From Thermococcus sp. (GTDB lineage: Archaea; Methanobacteriota_B; Thermococci; Thermococcales; Thermococcaceae): 6,278 bases of DNA. Numbering within the stretch: the stretch's first letter is position 1; every line of letters begins with the position of its first letter. Shown here one piece after another: positions 4,922 to 6,278 of the stretch. The notes under the pieces were generated by a model, which was not told the origin of the DNA, did no database searches, and saw nothing but the letters and a program-made list of their open reading frames with translations. The DNA is taken from the NCBI GenBank assembly GCA_027062125.1, contig JAMOTW010000095.1, positions 1 to 6,278 of the forward strand, given 5' to 3'. The translations under genes were made by a program, and so were the position numbers.

Positions 4922-6278
4922 CCTCCTGCTTCTCAGGACGATGAAGCCTGTTAAAGCCAGGAAAAAGACTCCAAGCGCTATGTAACCGTAGGCCGAACCG
5001 CTGGAGTTTTCATTTCTCTCGGTGGTCACGAATCCTTCAACTTCGTATGTCTCTATCGACAGTGGGCTCTCGGAGGGATATATCACCACGTAGCCGTCGA
5101 GACCCTTCACCTCCGCGCTTCCCGTTGCGTTCCCCACGTATTTTGAGTCTCGCACGAGAAGGAAGGTGGCGTTGGCCAGGCTGACCGAGTTCCCCTCGGC
5201 TTCCGGCGAGGGGATTTCGGCGTAGAGCAGGTTCCTGAGGAAGGAAACGCCTTTCTCATAAAGCTCTGTGTCGGTGAGTCCAGCCTCCTGGATGGCCCAT
5301 ACTGCCTTAGCCGTCGAGGTTATTCCCGTTATCGAACCCTGGGTGTAGGGGAAGGCCCCGTTCTCGTACTGCCTCTCCGCGAGGACCTCGAGGGTCCTGT
5401 TAAGCTCCTCCCCCAGCCCGAACTCGCTGAAGACTATAACCGCGTGGGCGAAGTAGTAGGTCGGGACGTTGTAGTAGACTGGGTTCCCCGTTTTTGGGTC
5501 CTCGGTGGAGAGCATCCAGGTGAGGTTTTTCCTAAGGTAATCGAGCGATTGGGAGTAGTCGTAGCTCACGTTGAGGAACCTGAAGGTCTCGACGACGTAT
5601 TCCGTGTTGTAGAAGTCCCTCCACACGCCGTTCTTTCCCGTGGAGAGGAGGTAACTGACTTCGGCGGAATAGTCCTCCCCCATAAGCGCCTTGACCCTCG
5701 CAAGCTCGGCCACCTGCCAGGGGAGGAGGGTCGAGAGGTTGGGGGGCAGTTCGGGGGCCATGTTGCATAGGAGGTAGTAGTCCGCGAGGATAACCATCTC
5801 CCAGTCGTCCGTTGGATGAACCTTCGCGAGGTAGGGACAGGCTATCGGCCTCAGATCCTCGAAGCCCTCTATCTTGGAAACGCTCAGGAGGTCGAGGGCG
5901 CGGTAGTGGAGCGTCCCCCAGAAGCCGAAGTGCTCCCTCTGGAGAAGCTCCTCACGGTACCCCTCATCTCCCGTCGCGTAGAGGGCCATCGCGAGGGCGA
6001 CGGTGCTCTTAAAGTCTCCATCGAGCTCAACTTTCTCCCCCAGATATGCCAGCGCGAAGGCCCTGTACGCTTCCAGCTCGCCGGAAACCTCCATCTTCTC
6101 AAGCTCCTCCCTCTTCCCGAGGGCCATGTAGCCGAATATCCTCTCGGTGTCGGTTTTGGGTTCGGTTCCCATCAGCCAGCCGGTTGCCCTGTCCACGGCT
6201 TCCCCCACCTGCTTTTCAAAGCCGGTTAGGTTCCCGTTGATGTAGCCGTTAAGAAATTCCCTGAGCGCGATTAGCGCC
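4910..6278 (-). CDS. Membrane-anchored surface protein with alpha/alpha-toroid repeats (5' end outside window)
   Basis: The frame stays open to the right edge. The GTG at 6208 is not the start, because 23 further in-frame codons without a stop precede it; about 455 residues are visible. The fold looks like an alpha/alpha barrel of the prenyltransferase/squalene-oxidase-repeat or terpenoid-cyclase type: helical pairs throughout, with a QW-like unit at visible residues 303-333 (YENGAFPYTQGS then STAKAVWAIQEAG) and related segments near 193-240. A beta-rich stretch with low Cys follows, then one transmembrane helix (about 429-448, AYGYIALGVFFLALTGFIVL) and a basic cytoplasmic tail (RSRRSRE). Eight N-x-S/T sequons lie outside the membrane span, which fits a glycosylated exterior. 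These repeats occur in many secreted archaeal proteins of unknown role; enzymatic cyclase activity is not implied, and no DxDD acid motif is seen. A signal peptide is expected upstream of the window. Confidence 0.75.
   Translation of the reverse strand, partial: ALIALREFLNGYINGNLTGFEKQVGEAVDRATGWLMGTEPKTDTERIFGYMALGKREELEKMEVSGELEAYRAFALAYLGEKVELDGDFKSTVALAMALYATGDEGYREELLQREHFGFWGTLHYRALDLLSVSKIEGFEDLRPIACPYLAKVHPTDDWEMVILADYYLLCNMAPELPPNLSTLLPWQVAELARVKALMGEDYSAEVSYLLSTGKNGVWRDFYNTEYVVETFRFLNVSYDYSQSLDYLRKNLTWMLSTEDPKTGNPVYYNVPTYYFAHAVIVFSEFGLGEELNRTLEVLAERQYENGAFPYTQGSITGITSTAKAVWAIQEAGLTDTELYEKGVSFLRNLLYAEIPSPEAEGNSVSLANATFLLVRDSKYVGNATGSAEVKGLDGYVVIYPSESPLSIETYEVEGFVTTERNENSSGSAYGYIALGVFFLALTGFIVLRSRRSRE

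Noticed and set aside
5444..5770. Plus-strand reading frame antisense to the surface-protein gene
   Set aside because: It is a frame shadow caused by high GC at third codon positions. The opposite strand encodes a coherent protein with repeats, sequons and a membrane anchor.
6206..6208. GTG as the start of the surface protein
   Set aside because: The frame continues open for 23 more codons to the window edge, including the plausible protein segment ALREFLNGYINGNLTGF. No signal peptide follows the GTG.

Overview
The window reads as a chromosomal segment of a hyperthermophilic archaeon of the order Thermococcales, most likely a GC-rich Thermococcus. Three things point there: a ferredoxin almost identical in layout to the Pyrococcus furiosus Asp-ligated [4Fe-4S] protein, a gene for the branched-chain polyamine synthase BpsA (characterised in Thermococcus kodakarensis), and archaeal expression signals throughout (BRE/TATA boxes, GGTGAT-type ribosome binding sites, T-tract terminators without strong hairpins). 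No mobile element, CRISPR array, tRNA or rRNA is visible.

Layout. (1) 2-865, plus strand: C-terminal three quarters of an archaeal nicotinate phosphoribosyltransferase, cut by the left window edge. (2) 988-3077, minus strand: four genes read right to left, namely a PP-loop ATPase, a MIP18/DUF59-family Fe-S assembly protein with a duplicated N-terminal half, and two small Asp-type ferredoxins. The last three each carry their own promoter with nearly the same geometry: the predicted transcript begins at the ribosome binding site, about 11 nt before the ATG. (3) 3186-4921, plus strand: bpsA and a MNT-type nucleotidyltransferase joined by an ATGA stop/start overlap. A short divergent promoter region separates this pair from the PP-loop gene. 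(4) 4910-6278, minus strand: the C-terminal part of a membrane-anchored surface protein with an alpha/alpha-toroid (prenyltransferase/squalene-oxidase-repeat-like) ectodomain. It is cut by the right edge and overlaps the nucleotidyltransferase tail to tail.

How they fit together. The ferredoxins and the MIP18 protein make a small iron-sulfur neighbourhood: an electron carrier pair beside a likely cluster-maturation factor, with a cysteine-containing PP-loop enzyme next to it that could be a sulfur-inserting RNA-modifying enzyme (inference). BpsA makes branched polyamines for growth at high temperature, and the coupled nucleotidyltransferase is the least explained gene here. NAPRTase (NAD salvage) and the surface protein look functionally independent. 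Stretches without a gene are all under 200 bases: 866-987 holds convergent terminators, 1192-1350 and 1561-1744 hold ferredoxin promoters and upstream-gene terminator signals, 2273-2336 holds the MIP18 promoter, and 3078-3185 holds two back-to-back promoters. There is no strong sign of a wholly new system. The most interesting items are the nucleotidyltransferase coupled to bpsA, the variant second ferredoxin, and the internally duplicated MIP18 protein.
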